Both the position numbers and the translations under genes were made by a program. DNA of 64,000 nucleotides from Anisus vortex (taxonomy: Eukaryota > Mollusca > Gastropoda > Planorbidae): the NCBI GenBank assembly GCA_949126835.1, contig OX421495.1, positions 26,395,329 through 26,459,328 on the forward strand, read 5' to 3'. Positions within the stretch are counted from its first letter, which is position 1, and each line of letters opens with the position of its first letter. Below the pieces are notes generated by a model. It ran no database searches, was not told the origin of the DNA, and saw only the letters and a program-made list of their open reading frames with translations. This document shows, piece by piece, positions 36,083-46,320 of this stretch.

Positions 36083-36842
36083 TTCGTTAATAAATTTTAA
36101 AATAATACAATGATTGTCTAGACGTGTATGTAAATAGAAAGTTTGGTATCAAATTTCAGTCTTCAAATCGTCATCTGTCTGTCTCAGTTCATTCTTTATC
36201 ATTTTTTTTTGTGTGTGCAAAGGCTAACGCAATTGAATTCGGTTAGGGTTAAAAATAATGCTGACGATGTTCATTAAATCAGCCACAAAAGTGTGTGTGT
36301 GCGCGTGTTTGTGTGTGTGTGTATGAGTGTGCTTGTATGTCTGTTCAAGGTAACATGATAGGGTAAAAAGAACCACAATAACAACAACGAAAAAAACAAC
36401 CAAGAGGTTTAAATTGAAGTTGATTACATAAAAAACTGTACAGTAAAGAAAGATAGTTTAAATGTCAACCACACAAAGTTGTATTGTTTTATTATATAAA
36501 GAAAATTTTTGAAAATGTAATACATGATAGAGGAGAGAGAGAGAGAGAGGGGAAAGAGAGAGAGAGAGAGAGTGATAGAGAGTGAGAGAAGGGAGGAGGT
36601 GGCTGAAAAACATAGGTGGGCGGGAGGCTTTCCTGGTATGTAATTAGGTCAAGCTGACAGTGTGAGTGCAGGTCGGCTTACATTACGTAACTGTAACTGC
36701 ATGTTGACACTAGGCAAGGTCAAGGCTGAGTGATATTTATAGATTTAAGTATAGATAAATATGTATTGTTGTTGTGGTTCTTTATTTTGTTGATTTTTGT
36801 TTACATTATTAATGTACATTATTTTAATTTTTAGTGTGTGTG
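36083..36842. other. Spacer with (TG)n and (GA)n tracts
   Basis: gt-rich at 36288-36325 and a ga-rich tract at 36530-36592. No gene supported. Confidence 0.5.
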
Positions 36843-37296
36843 TAGGTCTATCTATTTATCTACTTATCTATCTATCTGTATGTCGGTCTATCTGTCGGTC
36901 TTTCTGTCGGTCTATCTGTCTGTCGGTCTATCGGTCGGTCTAACTGTCGTCTATCTGTCTGTCTATCTGTCTGTCGGTCTTTCTGTCGGTATATCTGTCG
37001 GTCTATCTGTATGTCGGTCTATCTGTCGGTCTATCTGTCGGTCTATCTGTCGGTCTATCTGTCTATCTGTCTGTCTATCTGTCTGTTTATCTGTCTGTCG
37101 GTCTATCTGTATATCTATCTGTTTGTCTGTCAGTCTATCTGTCGTTCTATCTGTATGTCTATCAGTCTGTCTATCTGTCTGTCGGTCTTTCTGTCGGTCT
37201 ATCTGTCGGTCTATCTGTATGTCGGTCTATCTGTCTGTCTATATGTCGGTCTATCTGTCTGTCTGTCTATCTGTATGTCTATCTGTCTGTCTATCA
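36843..37296. repeat. Compound tetranucleotide array (TCTG/TCGG/TCTA)
   Basis: Gtctgtctatctgtcggtct-like sequence of mixed tetramers in 4-bp phase for about 450 bp. The Cys/Leu/Ser-rich open frames across it are repeat-driven. Confidence 0.93.
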
Positions 37297-38059
37297 TTTG
37301 TATAAAAATGTAGAAGTTTCTATAAAATATAGATATTTGTATAAATTGTAAATGTTTTTATAAAATGAGGATGTTTGTATACAATTTCGATGAATCGTAT
37401 ATAATGAAGATGTTTGCATAAAATATAGATGTTTCTATAAAATGAGGGTGTTTGTATAAACTATAATGAAAATTGTCATTGAGAAAAGCTTGAAATGACT
37501 TGATTCTTGTAATTCTGTTTCAGTTTCAGGTCTGAGAGAGAAAACCACCTACAACGTCCGTCCAGTAATCAATATTTGATACTTGTTTATCAATGAGTTT
37601 TCTGACAGTGCAGACCAAAGGTCATCGGATGAACTGAGGAAAGCCCGGTGTGTCTGTGTATATAGAACGCTTCTTGAGCCCACGAGAGGAGTAGAGAGAG
37701 AGAAAGAGGGTGAGAGAGAGAGAAAGAGGGTGAGAGAGAGATTGGAACGAATAGAAATAGATAGCTTTTTGCTGGGAAAAGAGAAATGGACAATTTCAAT
37801 GGAAATAGAACAGTGATGGAGTTTGACACAGAGACGAAAGCCAAACAGAAAGACAGAAAGAGAGAAAAGTGAAGAGAAGAGAAGATATTGAAATATCTGA
37901 TAAAAAGAAGAGTCCTAGATAAAGCTCATGGATTATGGGTAAAAATTGAAAGATGATAATATCAAATACATTTATCCTTTAAGCAAAGTCAATTTCATTT
38001 GGAATAATTCTGGGCTCACACACACACACACAGCACACAGCAGTAACACACACTCATTC
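37297..38059. other. Spacer
   Basis: Degenerate atgttt(g/c)tataaaat words at 37300-37465 look like an old minisatellite. A ga-rich patch occurs at 37690-37745. No gene supported. Confidence 0.45.
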
Positions 38060-38212
38060 TCACACAGACACACCACACAAGATAACATAAACTCACATAT
38101 AGTCACACATACACACAACACAAGATAACATAAACTCACATATAGTCACACATACACACAACACAAGATAACAAACTCACTTATAGTCACACATACACAC
38201 AACACAACATAA
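38060..38212. repeat. About 43-bp CA-rich minisatellite, 3-4 copies
   Basis: The unit contains acacaagataacataaactc and atatagtcacacatacacac. Flanked by (CA)n. Confidence 0.88.
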
Positions 38213-38344
38213 ACTCCCTCATAGACACACATTCTCCTAGTTAAAAGTTTTCTTATGTGTTTTCAATATCAGAGTTGTTAGAATCTCAGACCTGCGTTCG
38301 TTTCACCCATGAGTAATTATATTCTGTAAAAACAAATCACGGCT

Positions 38345-38832
38345 AAAGCTAGAACTAGAACTATAGTTTATTGATTACAGCTAGAACTAGAACTATAGTT
38401 TCATGATTACAGCTAGAACTAGAACTATAGTCTCATGATTACAGCTAGAACTAGAACTATAGTTTCATGATTACAGCTAGAACTAGAACTATAGTTTATT
38501 GATTACAGCTAGAACTAGAACTATAGTTTATTGATTACAGCTAGAACTAGAACTATAGTTTCATGATTACAGCTAGAACTAGAACTGTAGTTTCATGATT
38601 ACAGCTAGAACTAGAACTATAGTTTCATGATTACAGCTAGAACTAGAACTATAGTTTCATGATTACAGCTAGAACTAGAACTATAGTTTATTGATTACAG
38701 CTAGAACTAGAACTATAGTTTCATGATTACAGCTAGAACTAGAACTGTAGTTTCATGATTACAGCTAGAACTAGAAGTTTAGTTTCATGATTACAGCTAG
38801 AACTAGAACTGTAGTTTCATGATTACAGCTTT
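38345..38832. repeat. 32-bp minisatellite, about 15 copies
   Basis: The unit attacagctagaactagaac plus tatagtttcatg has two main variants, tttcatg and tttattg, plus a few actgtag copies. The variants recur in blocks, suggesting duplication of several units at a time. Confidence 0.95.
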
Positions 38833-38884
38833 AGTTTTTGTTTTTATAAGTAAGTTTCTCGCAATTGTTTAGTATGTCTAATTA

Positions 38885-39665
38885 TGTTCAATACATACAT
38901 AAACTAAACATTATGTTCAAAGATACATAAACTAAACATTATGTTCAATACATAAAACTAAACATTATGTTCAATACATACATAAACTAAACATTATGTT
39001 CAATACATACATAAACTAAACATTATGTTCAATACATACATAAACTAAACATTATGTTCAATACATACATAAACTAAACATTATGTTCAATACATACATA
39101 AACTAAACATTATGTTCAATACATACATAAACTAAACATTATGTTCAATACATACATAAACTAAACATTATGTTCAATACATACATAAACTAAAACATTA
39201 TGTTCAATACATACATAAACTAAACATTATGTTCAATACATACATAAACTAAACATTATGTTCAATACATACATAAACTAAACATTATGTTCAATACATA
39301 CATAAACTAAACATTATGTTCAATACATACATAAACTAAACATTATGTTCAATACATACATAAACTAAACATTATGTTCAATACATACATAAACTAAACA
39401 TTATGTTCAATACATACATAAACTAAACATTATGTTCAATACATACATAAACTGAACATTATGTTCAATACATACATAAACTGAACATTATGTTCAATAC
39501 ATACATAAACTAAACATTATGTTCAATACATACATAAACTAAACATTATGTTCAATACATACATAAACTAAACATTATGTTCAATACATACATAAACTAA
39601 ACATTATGTTCAATACATACATAAACTAAACATTATGTTCAATACATACATAAACTAAACATTAT
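38885..39665. repeat. 29-bp minisatellite, about 27 copies
   Basis: The unit aaactaaacattatgttcaa plus tacatacat is almost invariant across the array, with two aactgaac copies near 39450-39490. High uniformity implies recent expansion or gene-conversion-like homogenisation. Confidence 0.96.
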
Positions 39666-39784
39666 ATTTTACATTTTAATATTGACTTAATACATTGGTA
39701 TCGTAAAGCTCGGTAGGCTATAATTTAGTATAACAATTATAATTGTCATGTACGACTTAGAACATTATTATAACCGATTTGCCC

Positions 39785-40035
39785 GAATTCTAAAGAAGTA
39801 AAGTTGCGATCCGAAGATTCTGGGTTCGAATCCTGGTGCAGGCTAGGATTTTTTTCCCGGGACTTGAGGGTGTCCCTGAGACTACCCAGCTCTTATGGGT
39901 ACCTGACACTAGTTGGGGTAAAGTAATGGCGGCTGGGCATTGTGCTCGTCACACATCCCCTCGTATGCCGTGGCCACAGAAACTGGTGAACGCTGCTTCA
40001 CCAGGGCTATGATCAGTTTGGTCCAAAGGTACTTT
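39785..40035 (+). repeat. SINE copy with tRNA-like B box, best preserved in the window
   Basis: Near its 5' end it has tgggttcgaatcctgg, a good RNA polymerase III B box. The body follows: actacccagctcttatgggt, then ggcggctgggcattgtgctc, cctcgtatgccgtggccaca, gaaactggtgaacgctgctt and a terminal ggtactttacgtttt. The body resembles the conserved central domains of molluscan tRNA-derived SINEs (knowledge-based, not checked by search). An A box is not convincing, so the head is probably mutated. It sits about 110 bp from the LTR retrotransposon. Confidence 0.8.
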
Positions 40036-40146
40036 ACGTTTTCAATAGGGCCTATCTATAATTTATTAGTATACAACGTACCTCAAATTAATAATTTTTA
40101 CATAAAAATAAACTTATTCTACTGACATTATTCATTTGTTATCTAA

Positions 40147-40775
40147 ATTACAGACCTCCTGTAGTATTAAATTTAAATTAAGTGGTCTCGTTAAAGAGGT
40201 TGTTATAAATAACAAACAATATTAATTATTTGTAGCTAACTTAATCAATAAAAATTAAAATAATTTATTTAATAAAACAACAGTTCAGACGATACCAATT
40301 TTAAAACAATTTATTTACTAAGTCAAATTAATATCAAAAGAAAAATAGAAAAGAAAAATCAACTCACGAATATCCTTACAACAGAATAAAACAACAATGT
40401 AATAATGCGTACAGGTACATAAAAGATACAATACAGCTCTGCCACTGATGCGCTTACAATATGCTTAAACCAAGACTCAAGAATACTACATCGATGTAAA
40501 AAAAACTTCCCTTCTATCACGCGAATCTCCTATATTTATACTATACATGTTAGAGATTTCTGGAATAAAAGTAGGCTAAGAATAACTCACAAAAATTGTC
40601 AACATCTCTTTCTAACATGTTCCAGACTGTGAAAGAATTCTCTAGGTACACTCTAGTAAACAACAATTATTGACGCAACAGTAGCAGAGTTCAACTAGAG
40701 GTCAGGACTAAGGCCCTGGCAGTGGTGCAGTTAGTTACATAGGAGGGAAACAAGATATAATCTAAACACATAACA
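40147..40775 (-). repeat. 3' LTR of the Gmr1-like element
   Basis: About 629 bp. It matches 46321-46950 with roughly nine visible differences (about 98.5% identity by eye). On the coding strand it begins TGTTATGTG immediately after the polypurine tract and ends ctgtaat. The near-identity of the two LTRs suggests recent insertion. Confidence 0.94.
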
Positions 40776-40785
40776 CCTCCCTCCT
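40776..40785 (-). other. Polypurine tract
   Basis: On the minus strand aggagggagg directly abuts the LTR start TGTTATG. This is the expected plus-strand priming site and fixes the LTR boundary at 40775/40776. Confidence 0.88.
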
Positions 40786-40933
40786 AAAAATAAAAAGTTT
40801 ACATTTAGTAAGAAATGTAAATCTTTTTACAGCTTAATTAAAAATGTATAAGATACACTAAATATACTGTAGTAGTACATTAAACAGGATGTTACCGGAT
40901 GTACAATAATAAACATAATAATAATTATTTTTT

Positions 40934-42017
40934 TTAACAGCGGGATAATGTGTCAGCAATAACATTATCAATGCCTTTGATATGTTGAATATTTAGATTA
41001 TATTCCTGTAAAAATGAACTACATCTTAACAATCGTTGATTTTTACAACTCATTTTGTGTAAAAATGTTAAAGGATTTTGGTCTGTGAAAACCAGTACAG
41101 GTATATTTGAGCCCTTAACATAGAATTCAAATTGTTGAAGGGATAGGATAAGTCCTAAACATTCTTTTTCTACAGTAGAGTAATTTCTTTGATGAGTATT
41201 AAACTTCCTAGAAAAGAAACATATTGGATGGTCTATATGAAAATTGTCTTCCTGAAAAATAACAGCACCTATCCCAATGTCACTGGCATCTACTGCTAAT
41301 TTAAATTGACTTTGAAAATTAGGAGCCAATAGAATGGGAGATTGAGATAATACAACTTTAAGTTGTTCAAAGGCTTTTTGACAAGAATCTGTCCATAGAA
41401 ATTTAACATTCTTTTTCAACAGATTTGTTAAAGGATTGGCAATTATGGAAAAGTTTTGGCAAAACTTTCTATAATAACCAGCCATTCCCAAAAATCTTCT
41501 GAGTTGTTTTCTATCAGTGGGAGTAGGGAGTGCTTTAATAGCTTCAACTTTAGCAGTAAATGGTTTTATATGACCCTGTCCCACAACATGACCCAAGTAT
41601 TCTACATGAGCATGACAAAATTCTCTCTTATTCAAATTAACAGTTAAATTGGCTTTTGACAATTTTTCAAAAAGAGATCTTAACTGCTTAACATGATGTG
41701 AAAAATCTTTGCTGTAAATAATTACATCATCAATGTAGGCATTGCAATTCTCCTGGTCAGCAATGAGGTTATTAATCATTCTTTGAAAAGTAGCAGGGGC
41801 ATTTTTCATCCCAAAAGGCATAACCTTATATTGATACAACCCATCTGGTGTAACAAATGCTGATATTTCTTTGGCACGGTCTGATAGAGGTACCTGCCAA
41901 TATCCTGATAATAAATCAATCTTGGTAATGTAGGTGGCATCACCAATACGATCAATAAGATCATCAATTCTAGGAATTGGAAAGGAGTCAGATTTTGTAA
42001 AAGTATTTACTTTCCTA
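40934..42017 (-). CDS. pol: pol part 3: reverse transcriptase (palm onward) and RNase H (disrupted reading frame)
   Basis: The frame is open from about 42017 to the stop at 40934; the first ATG in it, at 41839, is internal. The first catalytic Asp of the reverse transcriptase is in KIDLLSGYWQV at about 41917. The active site YIDD is at 41737-41726, followed by the LGHVV and LRRFLGMAGYYRKF thumb motifs. RNase H follows with Asp in AVDASDIG, Glu in STVEKECL, Asp in VFTDQNPL and Asp in NVIADTLSR, so all four catalytic residues appear present. It is the 3'-most coding part, which is unusual for Ty3/gypsy, where integrase is normally last. It joins part 2 through a one-base frame change within the fingers region near 42011-42022. 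Confidence 0.93.
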
Positions 42018-43092
42018 AATCTGTACAGAATCTAAATGTTTTGTCTGGTTTAGGGATCAAAACACAAGGTGAGCTCCAATTGCTTGAGCTTGGCTCAATA
42101 ATGTCATTATCAAGCATATACTTTATTTCAGATCTAAGAACTTCTAACTTTTCAGGATTAACTCTATATGGGTGTTGCTTGACCGGAGTTGCATCACCAA
42201 CATCAACATCATGTACAATTAAATTAGTCTTATTTGGTACATCAGGAAATATATTTAAAAAATCCTTGATTACATTTTCAATTACAATCTTCTCTGTCAG
42301 TGGCAGATGTGACAGCTTTTGATCCAAATTTTTAAGTATAAAAGAATTTGGCAATTTGTACTGACCAAATTTCTCCTTTACAATATCAGGAGGAACAACT
42401 GGGGTTACATTTAAATTACACTGTACCTGGTCAGATACATTCTTGTTATCTGTTTCTGAATTTCTACTGACATACTTCTTTAACATATTTACATGGCAAA
42501 GTTGCCTTTTCTTTCTCCTGTCTGGAGTTTTAATAATATAATTTAAATCATTGACTTTTGATTCTATCTCATATGGACCAAAGTATCTAGCTTGTAATGG
42601 TTGACCAGGTAAAGGTAAAAATACCAAAACCTTGTCCCCTGGGGCAAACAATCTAAATCTGGCCATTTTATCATACCAGTTTTTCATTTTAGACTGGCTT
42701 TCCTTTAAATTTGTTTTGGCTAAATTACAGGCATCATAAAGTCTACTTTTAATTTTTAAGACATGGTCTAAAAGTCCCTCAGTGGGTGTCGGAGACATCC
42801 ATATTTCTTTGAGATATTTTAAAGGACCGCGAACCGTATGGCCAAACACCAATTCAAACGGACTGAAGCCTAAAGACTCCTGGACGGCTTCACGGGCTGC
42901 AAACAGTAGCATGTGTATTCCTTCATCCCAGTCCTTCTCATGTTCATGGCAATAGGTTCTTATCATGTCCTTCAGGGTCTGATGGAAGCGTTCAAGGGCT
43001 CCCTGCGACTCAGGATGATATGCACTTGACATGCAGTGTTTAATGCCCAATCGGTCCATTACTTGTTTGAAAAGAGTGGCCATTAAAATTAG
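42007..43092 (-). CDS. pol: pol part 2: integrase C-terminal half and start of reverse transcriptase (disrupted reading frame)
   Basis: In this frame integrase resumes with LFKQVMDRLGIKHC and carries the third catalytic residue, the Glu in ESQGALERFH. A long C-terminal region contains the GPYEIES module and LCHVNMLKKY (about 42580-42470), as in GPY/F-type Ty3/gypsy integrases. A linker follows, then the reverse transcriptase fingers from about 42190 (PVKQHPYRVNP, IIEPSSSNWSSPCVLIPKPD, FRFCTDL). The frame stops at 42007, just past a frame change. The open frame extends upstream to 43161, but its first ~27 codons are out of register and non-homologous. Confidence 0.92.
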   Translation of the reverse strand, partial: LILMATLFKQVMDRLGIKHCMSSAYHPESQGALERFHQTLKDMIRTYCHEHEKDWDEGIHMLLFAAREAVQESLGFSPFELVFGHTVRGPLKYLKEIWMSPTPTEGLLDHVLKIKSRLYDACNLAKTNLKESQSKMKNWYDKMARFRLFAPGDKVLVFLPLPGQPLQARYFGPYEIESKVNDLNYIIKTPDRRKKRQLCHVNMLKKYVSRNSETDNKNVSDQVQCNLNVTPVVPPDIVKEKFGQYKLPNSFILKNLDQKLSHLPLTEKIVIENVIKDFLNIFPDVPNKTNLIVHDVDVGDATPVKQHPYRVNPEKLEVLRSEIKYMLDNDIIEPSSSNWSSPCVLIPKPDKTFRFCTDLGK

Positions 43093-45163
43093 ATCCTTGA
43101 TCCGACTGTATGGACTTAGGTAGACCAAATAGAGTGAAGAATTTTGTGAGTGCCTTGACAACGTTAGGAGCTTTAATGTTTCTCAAAGGAACTGCCTCCG
43201 GAAATCTTGTCGAAGCACACATAATGGTTAGTAGGTATTGATGACCTGCTTTTGTTTTTGGAAGAGGTCCAACGCAGTCAATGATGACTCGACTGAAAGG
43301 TTCTTCGAATGCTGGAATCGGCTTGAGAGGAGCTACAGGAATCGTTTGATTTGGCTTGCCAACCATTTGACAAGGGTGACACGATCTGCAGTATTCAATG
43401 ACGTGCTTCTTTAATCCAGGCCAAAAGAAGTGACTTGTTATCTTCTGATACGTCTTGTTGACGCCTAGATGACCCGACAGTGGAGAATCGTGTGCCATAT
43501 TCAGAATGTCAGCACGATATTTCTCAGGCACAACAATTTGATGGACAACTCTCCAGTCTTCATCTGCAGATGCGTCTGGTGGTCGAAACTTTCTTAGAAG
43601 TACATCATCTTTGACGTAGTAACATATAGGTACTTCTTCAGCTTCTTGTGGTGACAAAGCGTTTTCTCGGAGTTTGTCTAACTCAGGATCCCTTTTCTGT
43701 TCCTCGATCAACTGTTCTCGAGTTGATACCGGCTTTTCTGAGATTGAAATCGAATCTTCGTCGAGGCTGGAGAAGAATGTGGTCTCAAGGTCCACTTCAA
43801 TGTTTGATTTATTTTTGGAAGTACTCCTTTCTTTGGAGATTTGTGAACTCATGGCTCTAGTTACCGCACATGCTGGATATAATTCTGGATGATCTTCCTC
43901 TTCAGGTGCAGATAGTTGAGGTTCATGAGTGACAATGGGTTCGGCGATAACCTTTTCACCAGCTAAGTCATTGCCTAGCAACAACGAGATGCCTTCCAAT
44001 GGTAATGTTGGTCGGACACCTACAACCACAGGTCCAGAAACAAGATCTGACTTGAGATCAATGAGATGGAGAGGTACATCTAGGCAACCCAGTTCTACGC
44101 CTCTTAAGAGTTTCCTTTTCCCCGTTGCAGTTGCGTTTGATAAGGGAAGAATGCCTTCAAGCAATAGCGATTGCGAGGCACCTGTGTCTCTCAAAATTGT
44201 TACAGGTCGCAGACTGGTATGATCACCTGGTAGTGATATAAATCCTTCGGAAATGAAAGGTTTGAACTCCTCTAAAACATCAGGGGTGGCTGATGTAGAC
44301 ATCTGGACTTGGTTAGAACTCTCAATGGAGTCTTGAGAACATCTTGGTGATGTAGTTGACAAACTTGTGTTGTAGTCTTGTGAACATCTGGGTGATGTAG
44401 TTGATAAACACGCTTCGGAGTCATGAGAACATCTTGATGATGTAGTTGATAAACTCTCTTTGGAGTCGTGAGAACATCTTGATGATGTAGTAGAACACTT
44501 TGACGTGTATTGAGGACATCTTGACGATGTAGGGGAACACTTTGACGTGTATTGAGGACATCTTGACGATGTAGTGGAATACTCGGATGAGTGTGGAGAA
44601 CATCTTGACGATGTAGTAGAACACTTTGATGTGTATTCAGGACATCTTGACGATGTAGTAGAACACTTTGATGTGTATTCAGGACATCTTGACGATGTAG
44701 TGGAATACTCGGATGAGTGTGGAGAACATCTTGACGATGTAGTAGAACACTTTGACGTGTATTGAGAACATCTTGACGATGTAGTGGAACACTTTGTTGT
44801 GTATTGAGGACATCTTGACGATGTAGTAGAACACTTTGATGTGTATTCAGGACATCTTGACGATGTAGTGGCACACTTTGATGAAAGTGTAGAACATCTT
44901 GACGATGTAGTAGAACACTTTGATGAGTATGTTGACGATGTAGTAGAGTCAGTAGAGCTTGGTGTGGCAGGCTTAGTATCATTTGCTTGAGTGTGTAAAA
45001 ATTGTTCTGTTGTATAGGACACGGCACATAAAGTCGGTTTCGGAGAAGCCTTTTCGTTTTTCCTTTTCAATTTATAGCATTCTTCCACTTTATGTCCTTC
45101 TTTCTTGCAGTATGTGCATGAGGCTTTTGGTTGTGTCACCTTCTTTTCATGAGTGTTTTTCAT
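43081..45163 (-). CDS. pol: pol part 1: CCHC knuckle, Cys-rich repeat, protease, integrase N-terminal half (disrupted reading frame)
   Basis: From ATG 45163, residues 16-29 form a CX2CX4HX4C nucleocapsid knuckle. Residues about 79-280 are a Cys/Ser/Thr-rich tandem repeat. The aspartic protease has its DTGAS active site at 326-330 and LLLGNDLAG near 393-401. Integrase follows, with an HH-CC zinc-binding region (H557/H564, C594/C597) in HLGVNKTYQKITSHFFWPGL, the first catalytic Asp in VIIDCVGPLP (D628) and the second in SIQSDQGSNF (D687). Soon after D687 a one-base frame change near 43081-43092 moves the sequence to part 2. The nominal frame ends at 43040. It is in the same frame as gag, separated by UAG 45197-45199. 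Confidence 0.92.
44324..44929 (-). repeat. In-frame 42-bp minisatellite inside pol (about 14 units)
   Basis: The unit encodes 14 residues of the form KCSTTSSRCPEYTS. Variants include RCSQYTS, RCSPHSSEY, RCSHDSKES and RCSQDYNTS; the last three or four units have an added residue. All indels keep the frame. Cys recurs at two positions per unit, giving more than 20 cysteines. It lies between the nucleocapsid knuckle and protease, where Ty3/gypsy elements normally have a short linker. Shadow open frames on both strands arise from it. Confidence 0.93.
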
Positions 45164-45196
45164 TGAAGTGCTGTTCGTTTCTTCGGGCAGTTTCGG

Positions 45197-46160
45197 CTAC
45201 TTCGGCCTAACATCGGCTGTGGACTTTGCGAACTGATGGGAGATGACGAAGTCGTCGGCCAACACTGCTGCCTTGTACACATCATCTTCGCATTGGTCTG
45301 CCATATGTGTTCGGACGTCCAGACGGACACAATTCTTAAACTCCTCCATCAGAATCAAGTTCTTGAGCTTTGCATAGTCAGTACCAATCTCTTTAGATGT
45401 CAGCCAGCGATCTAGCCTTCTCTGCTTTTCTCGTAAGAAATCAACATGGGTCTGGCCATCCAGTTTACGCAGTTCACGGAACTGTTTCCGATAAGCCTCA
45501 GGGACAAGTTCAAAAGATTTCAAAATTAGTTGCTCAGCAACTTGGTAGTCCCTTTGTTGTTCCCCAGTGAGTGAGCAGAACACCTCTGCAGCCCTACCAG
45601 TCAGAACAGTTTGTAACAGCGAGGACCACAGCGTTTCAGGAATAGCAAAATTTTTGGCAACAAGTTCAAATTGAACAAAATAATTATCCACATTTCCCAC
45701 AAAACGTGGAATAAGTTTTAAGTATTTAGCTGGGTCCACATTCTGACTGGTGGTAGGAGGATCTTTTGAAGATTTAGAACTTATCTCTGATTTCTTTAAT
45801 TCTATTTCTTTATCTAGATTCATTTGCTTCTCTTTTAAATCTAACTGTGCTAACTGTACTTCTTTTTGTGCTTCAATCTCCAACTGCTTAATTTTTAACT
45901 GAATTTCTAAATCTACAACATTGGGTGTGTTTTCGTTTCCTTCCCTACTAATTGTGGATAACGCCTCTTCCGGCAAAAATTCCTCATTAACAAAATGTAG
46001 GACAATACATTCTCTAATAACTTGTTTTACAGCACTAGATTTGATTTTTAAGTCCTAACAGTTTAGAAATAGCTAACAGATCCTTTCTGCTGCATTGGTC
46101 GAGCTCTTGCAAAGGTGGATTTACAATGAAAGCCTGATAATCAATGTTAATGTATAACAT
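45197..46160 (-). CDS. gag: gag with coiled coil and SCAN-like capsid C-terminus (one frame change)
   Basis: The best start is ATG 46160, opening MLYINIDYQAFIVNPPLQEL, a SAP-like N-terminal region (LQELDQCSRKDLLAISKLL). A one-base frame change near 46040-46050 precedes the main open frame, which is continuous from 46030 to 45197. Counting from 45976, residues 22-66 are a Lys/Glu/Gln-rich coiled coil. Residues 86-157 are capsid N-terminal-like. Residues 158-248 resemble the SCAN domain (YRKQFRELRKLDGQTHVDFL followed by LDRWL, then LILMEEF and VRTHMADQ). SCAN domains of vertebrate zinc-finger proteins are thought to derive from Gmr1-type capsids. It ends at an in-frame UAG before the CCHC knuckle. 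Confidence 0.88.
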
Positions 46161-46302
46161 TAATTTAAGCAATCAACAAAGAGAGAAAAATTTTTGGTCA
46201 GCACTTACAATGTATAAAACTTGGTATCGTCTAAAGAAAAGTAAAAGAAAATTTTTCAATTTCTTTTCTATGAATAAATATTATATAATATTTATATCCG
46301 TA

Positions 46303-46315
46303 GGAAGAGCCCCCA
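46303..46315 (-). other. Primer-binding site, tRNA-Pro type
   Basis: On the minus strand tgggggctcttcc lies five bases downstream of the 5' LTR. It differs at one position from tgggggctcgtcc, the well-known site complementary to the 3' end of tRNA-Pro. This fixes the element's polarity and the inner 5' LTR edge near 46321. Confidence 0.82.
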
Positions 46316-46320
46316 ATTTT

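Noticed and set aside
35640..39665. Possible CRISPR-like arrays of regularly spaced repeats
   Set aside because: The units are contiguous with no unique spacers, and the context is eukaryotic; these are minisatellites.
44272..45027. 251-codon minus-strand frame with HRQDVLNTHQSVLL repeats
   Set aside because: Shadow of the in-frame pol repeat in another frame; the protease and integrase continuity identifies the true frame.
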